In this document: positions 53,440-63,998 of the stretch, in pieces
How the letters are laid out: each line of letters starts with the position of its first letter
Numbering within the stretch: the first letter of the stretch is position 1
Made by a program: the position numbers and the translations under genes
Notes under the pieces: generated by a model
What the model saw: the letters and a program-made list of their open reading frames with translations, nothing else
What the model was told of the DNA's origin: nothing
Database searches by the model: none
NCBI GenBank assembly: GCA_011050525.1
Contig: DRFO01000016.1
Location: 1 to 64,000, forward strand
Reading direction: 5' to 3'
Source of the DNA: Halopseudomonas xinjiangensis
GTDB taxonomy: Bacteria; Pseudomonadota; Gammaproteobacteria; Pseudomonadales; Pseudomonadaceae
Length of the DNA: 64,000 bases

Positions 53440-54870
53440 TCACGCCGCAACGATTACATCACCATGATTTTCCGGCTCGATGAGAGCCCTGTGCAGCGCC
53501 GCTACCGCATCATCATAGTCATCTTCGTTGATGATGCACTGCATCTCCACCTGGCGGATAGACTGATGGATCGCTTGAATGCTGATATCAGCACTGGCGA
53601 GGGCGGCGACTGTCTTGGCCAGAATTCCCTTGACCTTCAAGTCGGAGCCGATAGCTGACACTATCGCTATGTTGTGCACTCGCACCTCGGCCATGGGATA
53701 ACGCTCTTCGATCAGCCGCGAGGCGCGATTGATCAGTTTGCGCGAACCTGACGCGTAGTAGGTGATGCTGTTGGCATCGGAATCCTTGTTCACCACGTAC
53801 AGCTTCAGTTGTTTCAGCAACTTGGTGATTTCGATGTCGTAGCCAACATCGCCGAGCATTTCCTGATCGAATACTTCCAGCCCGAAGACGTCCTTGCGAC
53901 CGGCAATGATCTCTACACAGGGCTTTTCGCTGCAATAATCCTGGCTGATCAGCGTGCCGCCATGGTTCGGCTCGAAGGCGTTCTTGATGCGCAGCTGTAT
54001 GCCGGCACGACGCAAGGTGCGCGCGGCCTTCGGGTGAATCGCTTCCATGCCCAGATTCGACAGTTGATCGGCGACGTCATAATTGGTGCGACCGATGGTG
54101 ACGACGTTATCCACGCCGACAAGATTCGGATCAGCACTGGAAAGGTGATATTCCTTGTGGATGATCGCTTCCCGTGCACCCGTGGTGGCGGCAATCTGCG
54201 CAAAGGTTATCTCGCTGTAACCGCGGTCGAAGGTATTCATCAGTCCTTCGCTGCAATGCGTATAACCTGTGGCGACAACCAGCTCCTTGCCCAGATCGAT
54301 ACCGTCGAAGCTATCCTTGATCATCGACTGAAAGTTTTTCGGTGTGCTCAGATTCCAGCCAGTCAGATCGACCAGTCGCGCATTTACGCTATGTTTTTTC
54401 AACGCCAGTACGGTGTTGAACGCACTATGCGCTTCACCTAGCGAAGCGAGCATTTCGCGCACCTTCATCAGGTGCTCGGTCAATTGAAAGTGGCCGTAGG
54501 TACATAGCTGTTGCAGGCTGAGCATGCAGTCGCGTACGTCGCTGACCCGTCCGTCGATGAAGCGGTCGGCTGCCTGGCGCTCGTATTCGGTGCTGAACAG
54601 CTCGGCGTTCTTGTTTTTCATGGCAACCAGCACGGCATCCAATGCCTCCAGCCAGGCGTCCTCGTTCTGGGCGTCGGCAAAACGCTCATAAACACCGGGC
54701 TCTCCAGTTTTCTTGTGCTCCAGCAACATGTTAGTCATGCCGGCATAGGCTGAGACGACAAAGACCCGTTGATAAAGGTCGGCCTTTTCACGGTCGCCAA
54801 TGAAAATGGTGTTCAGTACTTCATCAAAGCGGCTCATTGATGTGCCGCCGATTTTTTCTACTGTGTGCAT
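53440..54870 (-). CDS. ask: Ectoine-cluster aspartokinase Ask
   Basis: About 476 residues from the ATG at 54870. An aspartokinase domain (EKIGGTSMSRFDEVL at the start) and a C-terminal pair of ACT domains (AIVSAIGSDLKVKGILAKTVAALASADISIQAIHQS). This is the specialised ectoine-type enzyme: placed at the end of the ect operon, it feeds aspartyl phosphate into ectoine synthesis and is expected to resist feedback inhibition by lysine and threonine. Confidence 0.9.
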   Translation of the reverse strand: MHTVEKIGGTSMSRFDEVLNTIFIGDREKADLYQRVFVVSAYAGMTNMLLEHKKTGEPGVYERFADAQNEDAWLEALDAVLVAMKNKNAELFSTEYERQAADRFIDGRVSDVRDCMLSLQQLCTYGHFQLTEHLMKVREMLASLGEAHSAFNTVLALKKHSVNARLVDLTGWNLSTPKNFQSMIKDSFDGIDLGKELVVATGYTHCSEGLMNTFDRGYSEITFAQIAATTGAREAIIHKEYHLSSADPNLVGVDNVVTIGRTNYDVADQLSNLGMEAIHPKAARTLRRAGIQLRIKNAFEPNHGGTLISQDYCSEKPCVEIIAGRKDVFGLEVFDQEMLGDVGYDIEITKLLKQLKLYVVNKDSDANSITYYASGSRKLINRASRLIEERYPMAEVRVHNIAIVSAIGSDLKVKGILAKTVAALASADISIQAIHQSIRQVEMQCIINEDDYDDAVAALHRALIEPENHGDVIVAA

Positions 54871-54934
54871 AATCCTGGTTCTCTTGTTAGAGAGTGTCGT
54901 CCCGGCCTGTAGACCAGGGCGAGGGCTCCTGCCC

Positions 54935-55843
54935 TCAGTCGTAACGCTGCGGACCTGTCTGCAGCGGCTGGACTTTTCCACGTTCGGCTACAAATTCAGG
55001 CCTGGGTGGTATTTTTCCAAACGGCTCAACCGGCAAGTTGTCTACATGGTTGTAGACAAAGAACAGGTTGCTGCGCGGTGTTGGGGTGATATTGCTGTTA
55101 GAGCCATGCAGGGTATTGCAGTCAAAAAGCACTACAGATCCAGCTGGTCCGGTGGCAATGTCTACCCCGTTATGTTGATACAGCTCTTCCAGGCTGTACT
55201 CATCCGGTACGCCAAGCTCCTGCTTGCGGAGCGATTTCTGGTAGTGATTTTCCGGGGTCTTTCCCACACAGCTGATGTATTGCTTGTGTGAGCCGGGAAT
55301 AAGCATGAGCGGGCCATTGTAAGGATGATTATCCGTCAGCAGGATCGAGAAGCTGACTGTGCGCATGCGGGGTATTCCATCCTCGATGTGCCACGTTTCG
55401 AAATCCGAGTGCCAATAGAATTCTTTGCCCTTGAAGCCCGGCTTCAGATTCAGCCGTGACTGATGCACGTAAACGTCACCTCCCAGAATGTACTGGGCGA
55501 TGCCGGCAATACGTTCATCCCGCGCAACACGCTCGAACAGAGCATTGCTGCGGTGGATGGCAAACAGTGAACGCAGCGCGCCACTGTCTGGTTCGCGTAT
55601 CGCTGCCGGAGAATCGAGAACATCTTGCAAGGTACTGATACGCAAGAGTTCTCGAGTAAATACTGCTACCTCTTCGGAGCTGAAAACCTCCGGTAAAACC
55701 AAATAACCATCACGCTCGAAGCTGGCCATCTGTTCCGTGCTGACCGGAGCGTTCTCTAAATCGTTCCGATACAACACCGGGTCAATACGTTCGTGCCAAC
55801 TCGGTTGGTCGTGCTGTCGTGACGGATATAAATCAGCAGTCAT
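54935..55843 (-). CDS. ectD: Ectoine 5-hydroxylase EctD
   Basis: A 302-residue Fe(II)/2-oxoglutarate dioxygenase. The metal triad is H145 and D147 (YWHSDFETWH) and H246 (DCNTLHGSN). The conserved FERDGYLVLPEVFS and LTDNHPYNGPLMLIPGSHK are present. It makes 5-hydroxyectoine from ectoine with oxygen. It lies between ectC and ask in the same transcript. Confidence 0.96.
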   Translation of the reverse strand: MTADLYPSRQHDQPSWHERIDPVLYRNDLENAPVSTEQMASFERDGYLVLPEVFSSEEVAVFTRELLRISTLQDVLDSPAAIREPDSGALRSLFAIHRSNALFERVARDERIAGIAQYILGGDVYVHQSRLNLKPGFKGKEFYWHSDFETWHIEDGIPRMRTVSFSILLTDNHPYNGPLMLIPGSHKQYISCVGKTPENHYQKSLRKQELGVPDEYSLEELYQHNGVDIATGPAGSVVLFDCNTLHGSNSNITPTPRSNLFFVYNHVDNLPVEPFGKIPPRPEFVAERGKVQPLQTGPQRYD

Positions 55844-55864
55844 TGGTCCTCCTGCAAAGCATTT

Positions 55865-56266
55865 TCAGGCGACGTCGCCCTCCACATCGATGGGGTAGAC
55901 GCCGTTTTCATCGTGAACTTCCTTGCCGCTAAGGGGCGGATTGAACACGCAAGCCATCTTCATATCGGTTTTCCCCCCGCGCAGAAGATGCTCGTCATTT
56001 TTGTCCAGGATATACAAGGTGCCCGGTTCGATCGGATACACCTTGCCATCGGATATGGTCTCGATCTCGCCGTCACCGCTCATGCAATACACCGACTCAA
56101 GATGGTTCTGATACCAGATATGAGTCTCTGTGTTTGCATATATGGTGGTGATATGAAACGAGAACCCCATCTTGTCGTCTTTAAGCAGCATCCGTGTGCT
56201 TTCCCAGTTCTCCGACACGACGCGGCGCTCGGAGTTCTCGCAATCCTTCAATGTACGTACGATCAT
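55865..56266 (-). CDS. ectC: Ectoine synthase EctC
   Basis: A 133-residue cupin: [44 protein letters not shown], metal-binding region [21 protein letters not shown], and [11 protein letters not shown]. It cyclises N-gamma-acetyl-diaminobutyrate to ectoine. The start at 56266 follows GAGG; a longer frame to 56308 overlaps the ectB stop. Confidence 0.96.
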   Translation of the reverse strand: MIVRTLKDCENSERRVVSENWESTRMLLKDDKMGFSFHITTIYANTETHIWYQNHLESVYCMSGDGEIETISDGKVYPIEPGTLYILDKNDEHLLRGGKTDMKMACVFNPPLSGKEVHDENGVYPIDVEGDVA

Positions 56267-56276
56267 TTTCGGTTCC

Positions 56277-57563
56277 TCAAGAAGCCTGATTCGCAAGCTG
56301 CCCGCCAAATACCTTGGCGAAAGCGATGTCCAGAATGTTCATGGCCTTGTCAATCTGCTCTTCGGTGATGACCAGGGGGCAGAGACACTTGACTACCTGG
56401 CTATGGTTACCACTGGTTTCGATGACCAGGCCTCTTTCAAAGGCTTCACGACACACCGCTGCAGCGGTCTCGCCATCGGGGCAGCTGATCCCCAGCATCA
56501 TGCCGCGACCCTTGACGAACATGGAATCAGGTCCGTTCTTGCGAACGATTTTCTGCATCCGCTCCTTGATGATCTTGCCCTTGGCCTGAACGCTCTTGGC
56601 AAATTCATCGTTGGTCCAGAAGTGTTCGAATGCCGCCGCAGCGGTAACGAAGGCGTGGTTGTTGCCGCGGAAGGTACCGTTATGCTCGCCCGGCTCCCAT
56701 TGATCCAGCTCACGGCGCATCAAGACGACTGCGAATGGCAGACCATAGCCGCTGAGCGACTTGGACAGCGTGATAATGTCTGGCTTGACGCCCATTTCTT
56801 CAAAGCTGAAGAAGGTGCCGCTGCGACCGCAACCAGCCTGGATGTCGTCCGCGATAAGCAGCATCTCGTGCTTGCGGCAGAGCTTTTCCAGTTTGCGCAT
56901 CCAGTCGGCCGAGGCAGCATTCAACCCGCCTTCGCCCTGGATGACCTCAACGATTACGGCGGCGGGCTTGTCGATGCCGCTGCTGGGATCGCTAAGCATT
57001 TTGTCCATCATCGAAATGGTATTGACCTTGTCGCCAAAATAGTTGGCATAGGGCATGCGGCTCACATCGGTGAGCGGAACGCCCGCAGCGCCGCGGTGAT
57101 GACCATTACCCGTGGTTGCCAAAGCGCCGACTGTCACACCGTGAAAGCCGTTGGTGAAGCTGATCACGTTACTGCGACCAGTCACTTTGCGTGCCAGCTT
57201 CAACGCTGCTTCGACCGAGTTGGAACCGGTTGGACCGCTGAACTGGACGACAAAATCGCCCATGCCGCGAGGCTCCAGGATGACCCGGTGGAACGTCTCG
57301 AGAAAACGCTCCTTGGCTTCGGTATACATGTCGAGCCCGTGCGTCAGGCCGTCATTTTCCAGGTATTCGATCAGTGCTTTTTTCAGTACTGGATGGTTAT
57401 GCCCATAGTTAAGCGTACCCGCGCCGGCAAGGAAGTCGATGTAGCTCTTGCCTTCGCTGGTAATCAGCTCAGCGCCACGTGCTTGCTTGAAAATGACCGG
57501 AAACGAACGGCAGTAGCTGCGGATACCGGATTCATGTTTTTCGAACTGTTCGAAGTTGTTCAT
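56277..57563 (-). CDS. ectB: Diaminobutyrate-2-oxoglutarate transaminase EctB
   Basis: A 428-residue class III PLP aminotransferase: [15 protein letters not shown], substrate/cofactor regions [32 protein letters not shown] (D239/D240), and PLP lysine K268 in [12 protein letters not shown]. It converts aspartate semialdehyde to 2,4-diaminobutyrate. It lies 14 nt after ectA. Confidence 0.96.
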   Translation of the reverse strand: MNNFEQFEKHESGIRSYCRSFPVIFKQARGAELITSEGKSYIDFLAGAGTLNYGHNHPVLKKALIEYLENDGLTHGLDMYTEAKERFLETFHRVILEPRGMGDFVVQFSGPTGSNSVEAALKLARKVTGRSNVISFTNGFHGVTVGALATTGNGHHRGAAGVPLTDVSRMPYANYFGDKVNTISMMDKMLSDPSSGIDKPAAVIVEVIQGEGGLNAASADWMRKLEKLCRKHEMLLIADDIQAGCGRSGTFFSFEEMGVKPDIITLSKSLSGYGLPFAVVLMRRELDQWEPGEHNGTFRGNNHAFVTAAAAFEHFWTNDEFAKSVQAKGKIIKERMQKIVRKNGPDSMFVKGRGMMLGISCPDGETAAAVCREAFERGLVIETSGNHSQVVKCLCPLVITEEQIDKAMNILDIAFAKVFGGQLANQAS

Positions 57564-57577
57564 GTTGTCTCCTGGCT

Positions 57578-58099
57578 TTACTTGGCAGTAAAAGATTTGG
57601 ATGTAATAGAAAACGGGCCGGCGCGATAAAGGACTTCGTCATCGTGCTGGCCATTGAAATGGTTCTCCCGGCTGAAAATCACCCGGGTAACAGGTTCGAC
57701 ATCAAGTAATCGAAAAGCTTTCCGAAAAAGTGCTTCGGATGCATCGTTACCTGGCGAAATAGTGGTCTCGAGCCACTGCACGCCGTGCTGTGAAACTCGT
57801 TCGATCAGCCCCATCAGCATTTTCAACGCGAGCCCCTGGCCGCGCATGCTGGCGTCGACCGCTACCTGCCACACGAAAAGCGTGTCCGGGCGGGCCGGAG
57901 GTCGGTAGCCGGAAATGAATCCAACCAGATCGCCCTCGGCATTCTCAGCCGCGATGGCGGTGTCGGCGAAGTCGCTACACTGCAGCAGGTTGCAATACAC
58001 CGAGTTGGTGTCGAGCGGTTTGCACCGCTCCACCAGACTGTTCAAAGCCATGCCGTCTGTATCGACCGGCTGGCGAAGCGTGATGGGTATCGGGGTCAA
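57578..58099 (-). CDS. ectA: Diaminobutyrate acetyltransferase EctA
   Basis: A 173-residue GNAT enzyme: LRQPVDTDGMALNSLVERCKPLDTNSVYCNLLQCSDFADT and the acetyl-CoA site QVAVDASMRGQGLALKMLMGLIER. It makes N-gamma-acetyl-diaminobutyrate, the first committed ectoine step, and is the first gene of ectABCD-ask. Osmotic induction is expected. A possible promoter lies in the AT-rich upstream stretch. Confidence 0.95.
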   Translation of the reverse strand: MTPIPITLRQPVDTDGMALNSLVERCKPLDTNSVYCNLLQCSDFADTAIAAENAEGDLVGFISGYRPPARPDTLFVWQVAVDASMRGQGLALKMLMGLIERVSQHGVQWLETTISPGNDASEALFRKAFRLLDVEPVTRVIFSRENHFNGQHDDEVLYRAGPFSITSKSFTAK

Positions 58100-58134
58100 A
58101 GCATTACCTTTAATATTTACGCATAAATTCTTTT

Positions 58135-58166
58135 TCTATAAAAACACATCCAAAAATTTATCTCAA
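58135..58166 (-). promoter_or_regulatory. Candidate ect operon promoter
   Basis: On the minus strand, TTGAGA (58166-58161) is followed 18 nt later by TTTATA (58142-58137) within an AT-rich segment 38 nt upstream of ectA. I recall a TTGAGA -35 in the osmotically controlled ect promoter of Pseudomonas stutzeri. The 392 nt from 58100 to 58491 hold this promoter and no supported gene. Confidence 0.4.
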
Positions 58167-58491
58167 CCCAACCTTTGTGCCGCTTACAGCGCTCATGCTT
58201 GTTAATCTAATATTTATAGCTGTTAAATATAATTGCAATATTTGCCTTGGCTGAGAGCGCTGTCACCGCGCAAAAGCAACTCTGCCGGGGGGTGCGGCGG
58301 AGGTGCCAGTTGCCTGGCATCTACAGCAACCTTGTTTATCAGGGGGACGGGAAGGTGAGTTGCAGCCAAGAAACATTCAGCTGCGCAGCGGCAAACTTGA
58401 TGAAACAGGCCTGAGCGCGGGGGAGGGGGCCTATGCTGATTCTGGCTGGGGACGGGTCGAAACGCCGTGCCCCAGCATTGCGGGGCTTGGT

Positions 58492-59262
58492 TTAGAGCGT
58501 AAAACCCCCGTCGATCGGAATGATGTTGCCGGTCATATACGCGCCGGCCGTACTCGCCAGCATGATCGCCAATGCCGCCATTTCTTCTTCGCGGCCCCAG
58601 CGCTTCATTGGAATATGAGCGCAATCTTCTGCCAGCGCCTCGGGATCATTGTGGATATGGCTGGTCATCTTGCTCGGAAAGCGACCTGGCGCGATCACAT
58701 TGACGTTGATGTGCTCGCTGACCAGCTCCTTGGCCAGCATCCTCGACAACTGATGGACTGCGGCCTTGCTCGGTCCATAGGAATAAGCCTGTTCGCCGAA
58801 GGCGCTGATGCCTGCCACAGATCCGATGTTGATGATGCGTGACGGGTTGGTCGCGCTTGCCGAGCGACGCATCAATGGCAGCAACTGCTGAATACAGCTG
58901 AACACCGAGGTCACGTTGAGTTGCATGACTTTTTCCCAACCCTTGACTGGAAACTCTGCCAGGGGCGCGCCCCAGCTGGTTCCGGCATTGTTTACCAGAA
59001 TGTCCAGCCGGTCGGTGTGGTTGAGCAGATTCGCCGCCAACTGGCGAGCACCTTCCTCGGACGACAGGTCGGCACACAGCGCAATGCATTCTCCATATTG
59101 GTTCAGCTCGGCGGCTGTTGCTGTGCACTCATCGGCCTTGCGACTGCAAATAAACACCTTCGCTCCGGCTTCGAGAAAACCCTGGGCAATCATTTTTCCT
59201 ATACCGCGGCTGCCGCCTGTTACCAGGGCAGTGCGTCCGGTCAGGCCAAAGTACTGTTGCAT
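58492..59262 (-). CDS. rhlG: RhlG, 3-ketoacyl reductase of the SDR family
   Basis: A 256-residue [11 protein letters not shown] (15-22), NNAG (91-94), S148, Y162, K166 (YGPSK). The conserved [27 protein letters not shown] and [19 protein letters not shown] and C-terminal [17 protein letters not shown] closely match Pseudomonas RhlG. RhlG was proposed to supply 3-hydroxyacyl groups for rhamnolipid or PHA; its in vivo role is debated. Monocistronic and divergent from speA. Confidence 0.88.
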   Translation of the reverse strand: MQQYFGLTGRTALVTGGSRGIGKMIAQGFLEAGAKVFICSRKADECTATAAELNQYGECIALCADLSSEEGARQLAANLLNHTDRLDILVNNAGTSWGAPLAEFPVKGWEKVMQLNVTSVFSCIQQLLPLMRRSASATNPSRIINIGSVAGISAFGEQAYSYGPSKAAVHQLSRMLAKELVSEHINVNVIAPGRFPSKMTSHIHNDPEALAEDCAHIPMKRWGREEEMAALAIMLASTAGAYMTGNIIPIDGGFTL

Positions 59263-59437
59263 TGTTTATCTCCATTGCAGGTTGGTTTGCACCACCCTAT
59301 TTCTTGTCTGCAACAGAGGCCAGGGGTTTGCTCTCCAATCGACCTTGAAAATGTCTGGCTATTGGCAGCAAGGCGGCAGCCGAGCCAGTTTTGCTTTATC
59401 CTGTAGCCTGGTTTCAGCAAACAAAAGGGGTAGATCG

Positions 59438-61357
59438 ATGGTGTCACAGCGGCGTTCGCGTAAAGAAGATGCTTCAGCCTGGACTGTTGGAGATAGCCGG
59501 AGCATTTACGGAGTACGTCATTGGGGCGCCGGCTATTTCAACGCCAACGAGAAAGGTCATATCGAAGTCATACCGCATGGTGATGGCGGCGAGAGCATTG
59601 ACCTTCATGAGTTGGTGGCGCAGCTCCGCGATAGCGGGCTCGATCTGCCTCTGCTGATTCGTTTCCCGGACATCCTGCAAGACCGTGTTCGTCAACTGAC
59701 CGGTGCCTTTGATCGCAATATCGCGCAGCTGGAATACAGCAGCCAATACACCGCGCTTTATCCGATCAAGGTCAATCAGCAAGAAGCCGTGGTGGAAAAC
59801 ATTATCGCCACCGAGAACGTATCCATCGGATTGGAGGCAGGATCCAAGCCCGAGCTGATGGCGGTGCTGGCGCTAGCACCAAAGGGTGGCACCATCGTCT
59901 GCAACGGCTACAAGGACCGTGAATTTATCCACCTCGCGCTGATTGGCCAGAAGCTCGGGCATAACGTCTTCATCGTCATCGAGAAGGAGTCGGAGGTTCG
60001 CCTGGTAATCGAGGAGGCCAAGGCTCTGGGTCTCACTCCACAAGTGGGCCTGCGCGTACGCTTGTCATCCCTGGCCTCCAGCAAATGGGCCGACACCGGC
60101 GGAGAGAAATCCAAGTTCGGACTATCCGCCGCGCAGCTTTTGCGGGTGATAGAACGCTTTCGCGAGGCTGGGCTGCAGGATGGCGTGCGGTTGCTTCATT
60201 TTCACATGGGCTCTCAGATCGCCAACCTGGCGGATTACCAGCACGGTTTTCGCGAAGCGATACGTTATTTCGGCGAGTTGCGTGCGCTTGGGTTGCCTGT
60301 TGACCATATTGACGTGGGCGGAGGGCTGGGGGTCGATTACGACGGTACCCACTCACGCAATGCCAGCTCGATAAATTATGACGTCAACGAGTACGCGCAT
60401 ACGGTCGTTGCGATGCTCAAGGACTTCTGCGACGAGCAGGGGCTGCCGCATCCGCATATTTTCTCGGAAAGCGGGCGGGCCATGACCGCCCACCATGCGG
60501 TTCTGGTCGTGCAGGTAACCGACGTCGAGCGGCATAACGACACCGTACCGCCAATCGAAGATCCTGAGAACCTGCCACAGGTGGTACGCAATCTGGTGGG
60601 TCTGCTCGGTCAGACAGACATTGAAATGGTTACCGAAACCTATTGGCGGGCCACGCACTATATGACCGATGTGGCGGCGCAGTATGCCGAAGGCAAGCTG
60701 ACTCTGTCGGAAAAGGCCTTGGCTGAACAATGCTATTTTGCCCTGTGCAACCGGCTGCATACCCTGCTCAAGGCTCGTCAGCGTTCGCATCGTCAGGTAC
60801 TGGACGAACTGAACGACAAGATGGCCGATAAGTACATTTGCAATTTTTCTGTCTTTCAGAGCCTGCCAGACACCTGGGCTATTGATCAGGTGTTACCGAT
60901 AATGCCTCTCAATCGGCTGGAAGAAGAGCCAATGCGCCGCGCCGTTCTGCAAGACCTGACCTGTGATTCAGATGGCAAGATCCGTCACTACGTCGACGAG
61001 CAAAGTATCGAAAACAGCTTGCCGGTACACGAGCTCCGTGAAGGCGAGGACTATCTACTGGGTATTTTCATGGTGGGGGCGTATCAGGAAATTCTTGGCG
61101 ACATGCATAACCTGTTCGGCGATACCGACTCGGTCAATGTGTACCTGCGTAGCGATGGCAAAGTCGTGCACGGTGGCATCGAAACGCATGACACCATCGA
61201 AGACATGCTGCGATATGTGCATTTCGAACCGCACGAGCTGGTTACCCTGTATCGCGACAAGGTATCCGGCGCGCGCTTGAGCCCGTCGGAACGGGCTCGG
61301 TTCATCGATGCACTGCGGCTTGGACTGACACGCTCTTCCTATCTCACCGCAGAGTAG
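59438..61357 (+). CDS. speA: Biosynthetic arginine decarboxylase SpeA
   Basis: 639 residues from the ATG at 59438 (AGGGG upstream), close to the usual ~640. PLP lysine K111 in [12 protein letters not shown]; the glycine-rich phosphate loop [14 protein letters not shown]; the catalytic cysteine region LTCDSDGKI. It produces agmatine for putrescine. The longer open frame back to 58916 overlaps rhlG and is not used. Confidence 0.95.
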   Translation: MVSQRRSRKEDASAWTVGDSRSIYGVRHWGAGYFNANEKGHIEVIPHGDGGESIDLHELVAQLRDSGLDLPLLIRFPDILQDRVRQLTGAFDRNIAQLEYSSQYTALYPIKVNQQEAVVENIIATENVSIGLEAGSKPELMAVLALAPKGGTIVCNGYKDREFIHLALIGQKLGHNVFIVIEKESEVRLVIEEAKALGLTPQVGLRVRLSSLASSKWADTGGEKSKFGLSAAQLLRVIERFREAGLQDGVRLLHFHMGSQIANLADYQHGFREAIRYFGELRALGLPVDHIDVGGGLGVDYDGTHSRNASSINYDVNEYAHTVVAMLKDFCDEQGLPHPHIFSESGRAMTAHHAVLVVQVTDVERHNDTVPPIEDPENLPQVVRNLVGLLGQTDIEMVTETYWRATHYMTDVAAQYAEGKLTLSEKALAEQCYFALCNRLHTLLKARQRSHRQVLDELNDKMADKYICNFSVFQSLPDTWAIDQVLPIMPLNRLEEEPMRRAVLQDLTCDSDGKIRHYVDEQSIENSLPVHELREGEDYLLGIFMVGAYQEILGDMHNLFGDTDSVNVYLRSDGKVVHGGIETHDTIEDMLRYVHFEPHELVTLYRDKVSGARLSPSERARFIDALRLGLTRSSYLTAE

Positions 61358-61358
61358 T

Positions 61359-63998
61359 TTAAAACCTGTGTTGCCATTGGGTCATCAACACCTGCATGGG
61401 TGATGCGCTGGCTTGATGGCCTGGCTGTCGTATGCCCAGCCAGGAGATTTTCACGTCGCTTGTTGGGGATAGCGGCTGTTGCCAGAAGGCTTCGAGGTTT
61501 ACCTGGCGTCCATCCGGTGCCAGATTCAACGAAACCGACTGCATGTCGAACAGATTGCCTGCATACCCGGTAGCCAGATTGATTTTGCTGGTAGCAGACT
61601 CCACCCGCAGCGGTTGCTGCAATACCAGGCCCCAGGTGTTGTCCTGAACGCTATAGCGGCCGGCCAGTAGCCAGCTGCTGGTCGTCACCGGCCCCATGTT
61701 TGCTAGCAGACCCGCAGCATCAACTTCGCTCTGGCCCAGATAAGCCGCGTGCGCCAGGCTCAGCTTACCCTGGCTGAACTGACCGCGAAGTCCGGCGAAC
61801 ATCGTGTTGCTGGTGTTGCCCAAATCGAAAATACCTTCACCATGGCTGTCGAAAAGCCCGTCTCGGCCGCGCAGGAAACCCACTTCCAGCGTCGAGCGAT
61901 AGCTGCTGCCGACGGGCACATTGAGCCCGAGTGACGCACCCTGCCGCAGGGCATTAGCCACACTCGTCAATTCCAGCGTAGCCTGACCGACCGGCAGGCG
62001 CTGACGCATACCGGCCGTCTGTTCGCCTGGCTGTTGCAACCAGTAGGGCGCCGCGAGAGTTGCGTTCAACTGACTGTAGCCAGCGAGGCTGCGGCCATTC
62101 TCCAGCAGGTCCAGATCATCAATCTGGCCCATCGACAACGAGCTTCCGGCTCCCTGATCGAAACTCAGGACTCGACTGCCCTGGCTGGAACCTCCCCGTT
62201 GCGTCCAGGTATACGTATGCAAACCGTCGGTTTCACTGTGCCAGCTACGCCCCAGTCGCTCGAATGCCAGACTGGTGTCATATCGGTAGCGACGTAGACT
62301 CAGCTGTTGCCCGAGGTCGACGGCGAAGCCTGCCGCCAGACTGTCTGTCGCCATTACCTGAAGATTGGCCAGAGGATTGGTATAGCCGAAGGGTGCGCCG
62401 AGTACCAGGCTGGCACTTTCCAGCGAGAGTGGCTGACCGCTGTCACTGACCAGCATCAGCGTGCCCACGGGCCGCGTAGCCAGTTCAAGATCCAGCAGGC
62501 CCTGGCCATAAAGGCTTTCGTTGGCATAGACCCCATCCTTGTTCGCGGTGAAAAACAGCCGCTGTACCACCTGCGCACTGCTCAGCGTCGGAAATGCCTG
62601 GCTGACTACCGCCAGGGCTCCAGTAACTGCTGGCGCTGCCATGGAGGTGCCGGAAAAGGAGGCGTAGGTGGTATCCGACACGTTGACGCTGGATATGATG
62701 TCCGAACCAGGGGCTGCCAGACACCAGGCCGCTGCATCACCGCAGGCGTTGGCGAAAGCGCTCAACTGGCCTGAGGCGTCGACACTGGTAACCGCAACCC
62801 ATTGGTAGGTAAGTTCCGGAAAAAGAGATGGCAACGCCGCGAACACCAGCGGCTGCGCGTCACCCTGATTGCCGGTGGCCCATACATAAACCTTGTCCTG
62901 CTGAGCGCCCGCCTGCCATTCCGCCAGCAGCGCCGGAAAGTAGGTGGTGATTCCCAGCCGGCCAAATTCATCCGCAGTCGTTTCAATGCCCCAGCTATTG
63001 TTGAACCATCGGGCTCCGTTGGTTCGCGCCCAATTGAAGCCATTGGCCAGTTGCTGATCGGTGGCGGTTATTTCATTCGCAGCGTTGGTAAAGCGCACGT
63101 TCAGCAACTGCGCACCAGGAGCGTAGCCCACGCTGCCGAAATTATTACGCTTGGCTACGAGAATTCCAGCGACATGGGTACCGTGATTGCCACTGTCCTG
63201 CCCGGCTTCCTCCGTAGTGGCTCCGGTAAGAACGTTGTAGCTGCCAGCGATTTGTCCCTGCAGTTCAACGTGACTGGTACGTACGCCGCTGTCGATCTGG
63301 GCGATGATATTGTTGGCGCCGGTAAAACCTCTATCGTGAGCGACGTGACCGTAAGTCAGCTCATAACCGCCGGTGAATTCATATTCGGCGGGTAATGGAG
63401 TGAGCCTGGCGGACGCATCTGCGCCCGGAAGGGGTCCTGGGTCGGGCGCCGGGCCTATATCGTCCTCAGGAGGCGGCTCCGGTGATGTGTCAGGCGGCGG
63501 AGGAGGCACCTCGCGCGTGGGCAGTGTGACTTCCTCATTGACGATCTCCTCGTCTTCAACAGGTTCGCTGGGCTGCGGAGCGCCACCTCCACCTCCACCT
63601 CCGCCACCGCCACCACCTCCGCCACCACCGGCAGCAGCGGCGGCGCCCAGAACCAGCGCACCCCCGGCAATCCATCCCCAGCTAACGCCGCCCAGCCCGG
63701 AGGCCTGGCTTGGAGAAGGCGAGCTCGGAACCTGCACAAGCATCTGTTCCAGCATGGCGGATTGTTCCGGTGTGACCAGTCCCAGTGTCTCGACATAGAC
63801 CGAGCGCGCCACCGCTTCGCCGCGCTCCATCAATTGGCTGGCCCGCTGGCGCAGCGCTGCATCGGACGTATTGGCAGCATCCAGCAGGCTTTGGAGTTCA
63901 GCCTGGTTCAGCTGGTTGGCATAGTCGGCGGCGTTGGTTGCAGTCAGCGGAGCATTGGCAGCCTGTGATACGGCGGTATACAAGGGGCTGAAGGCCAA
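61359..63998 (-). CDS. Subtilisin-type autotransporter serine protease (5' end beyond the window)
   Basis: The visible 879 residues form a secreted protease; the frame is open to the right edge, so signal peptide and start lie outside. In order: a short helical region (about 1-90), a poly-glycine run (about 125-145), an acidic Pro-rich linker, the S8 domain (about 205-510) with D in IAQIDSGVRTSHVE, H in GNHGTHVAGIL and S in FSGTSMAAPAVTG, then a long beta-rich stretch and an outer-membrane beta-barrel-like end terminating in Phe (MTQWQHRF). This matches autotransporter subtilases. It follows speA convergently, with a one-nt gap. Confidence 0.85.
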   Translation of the reverse strand: MAFSPLYTAVSQAANAPLTATNAADYANQLNQAELQSLLDAANTSDAALRQRASQLMERGEAVARSVYVETLGLVTPEQSAMLEQMLVQVPSSPSPSQASGLGGVSWGWIAGGALVLGAAAAAGGGGGGGGGGGGGGGGAPQPSEPVEDEEIVNEEVTLPTREVPPPPPDTSPEPPPEDDIGPAPDPGPLPGADASARLTPLPAEYEFTGGYELTYGHVAHDRGFTGANNIIAQIDSGVRTSHVELQGQIAGSYNVLTGATTEEAGQDSGNHGTHVAGILVAKRNNFGSVGYAPGAQLLNVRFTNAANEITATDQQLANGFNWARTNGARWFNNSWGIETTADEFGRLGITTYFPALLAEWQAGAQQDKVYVWATGNQGDAQPLVFAALPSLFPELTYQWVAVTSVDASGQLSAFANACGDAAAWCLAAPGSDIISSVNVSDTTYASFSGTSMAAPAVTGALAVVSQAFPTLSSAQVVQRLFFTANKDGVYANESLYGQGLLDLELATRPVGTLMLVSDSGQPLSLESASLVLGAPFGYTNPLANLQVMATDSLAAGFAVDLGQQLSLRRYRYDTSLAFERLGRSWHSETDGLHTYTWTQRGGSSQGSRVLSFDQGAGSSLSMGQIDDLDLLENGRSLAGYSQLNATLAAPYWLQQPGEQTAGMRQRLPVGQATLELTSVANALRQGASLGLNVPVGSSYRSTLEVGFLRGRDGLFDSHGEGIFDLGNTSNTMFAGLRGQFSQGKLSLAHAAYLGQSEVDAAGLLANMGPVTTSSWLLAGRYSVQDNTWGLVLQQPLRVESATSKINLATGYAGNLFDMQSVSLNLAPDGRQVNLEAFWQQPLSPTSDVKISWLGIRQPGHQASASPMQVLMTQWQHRF

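Noticed and set aside
58223..58624. 133-codon minus-strand frame overlapping rhlG
   Set aside because: It overlaps the rhlG 3' end in another frame, is rich in Pro/Arg/His, and has no recognisable motif.
63373..63798. Plus-strand Pro/Gly-rich frame opposite the autotransporter
   Set aside because: It is the antisense of the poly-glycine and Pro-rich linker of the protease gene.
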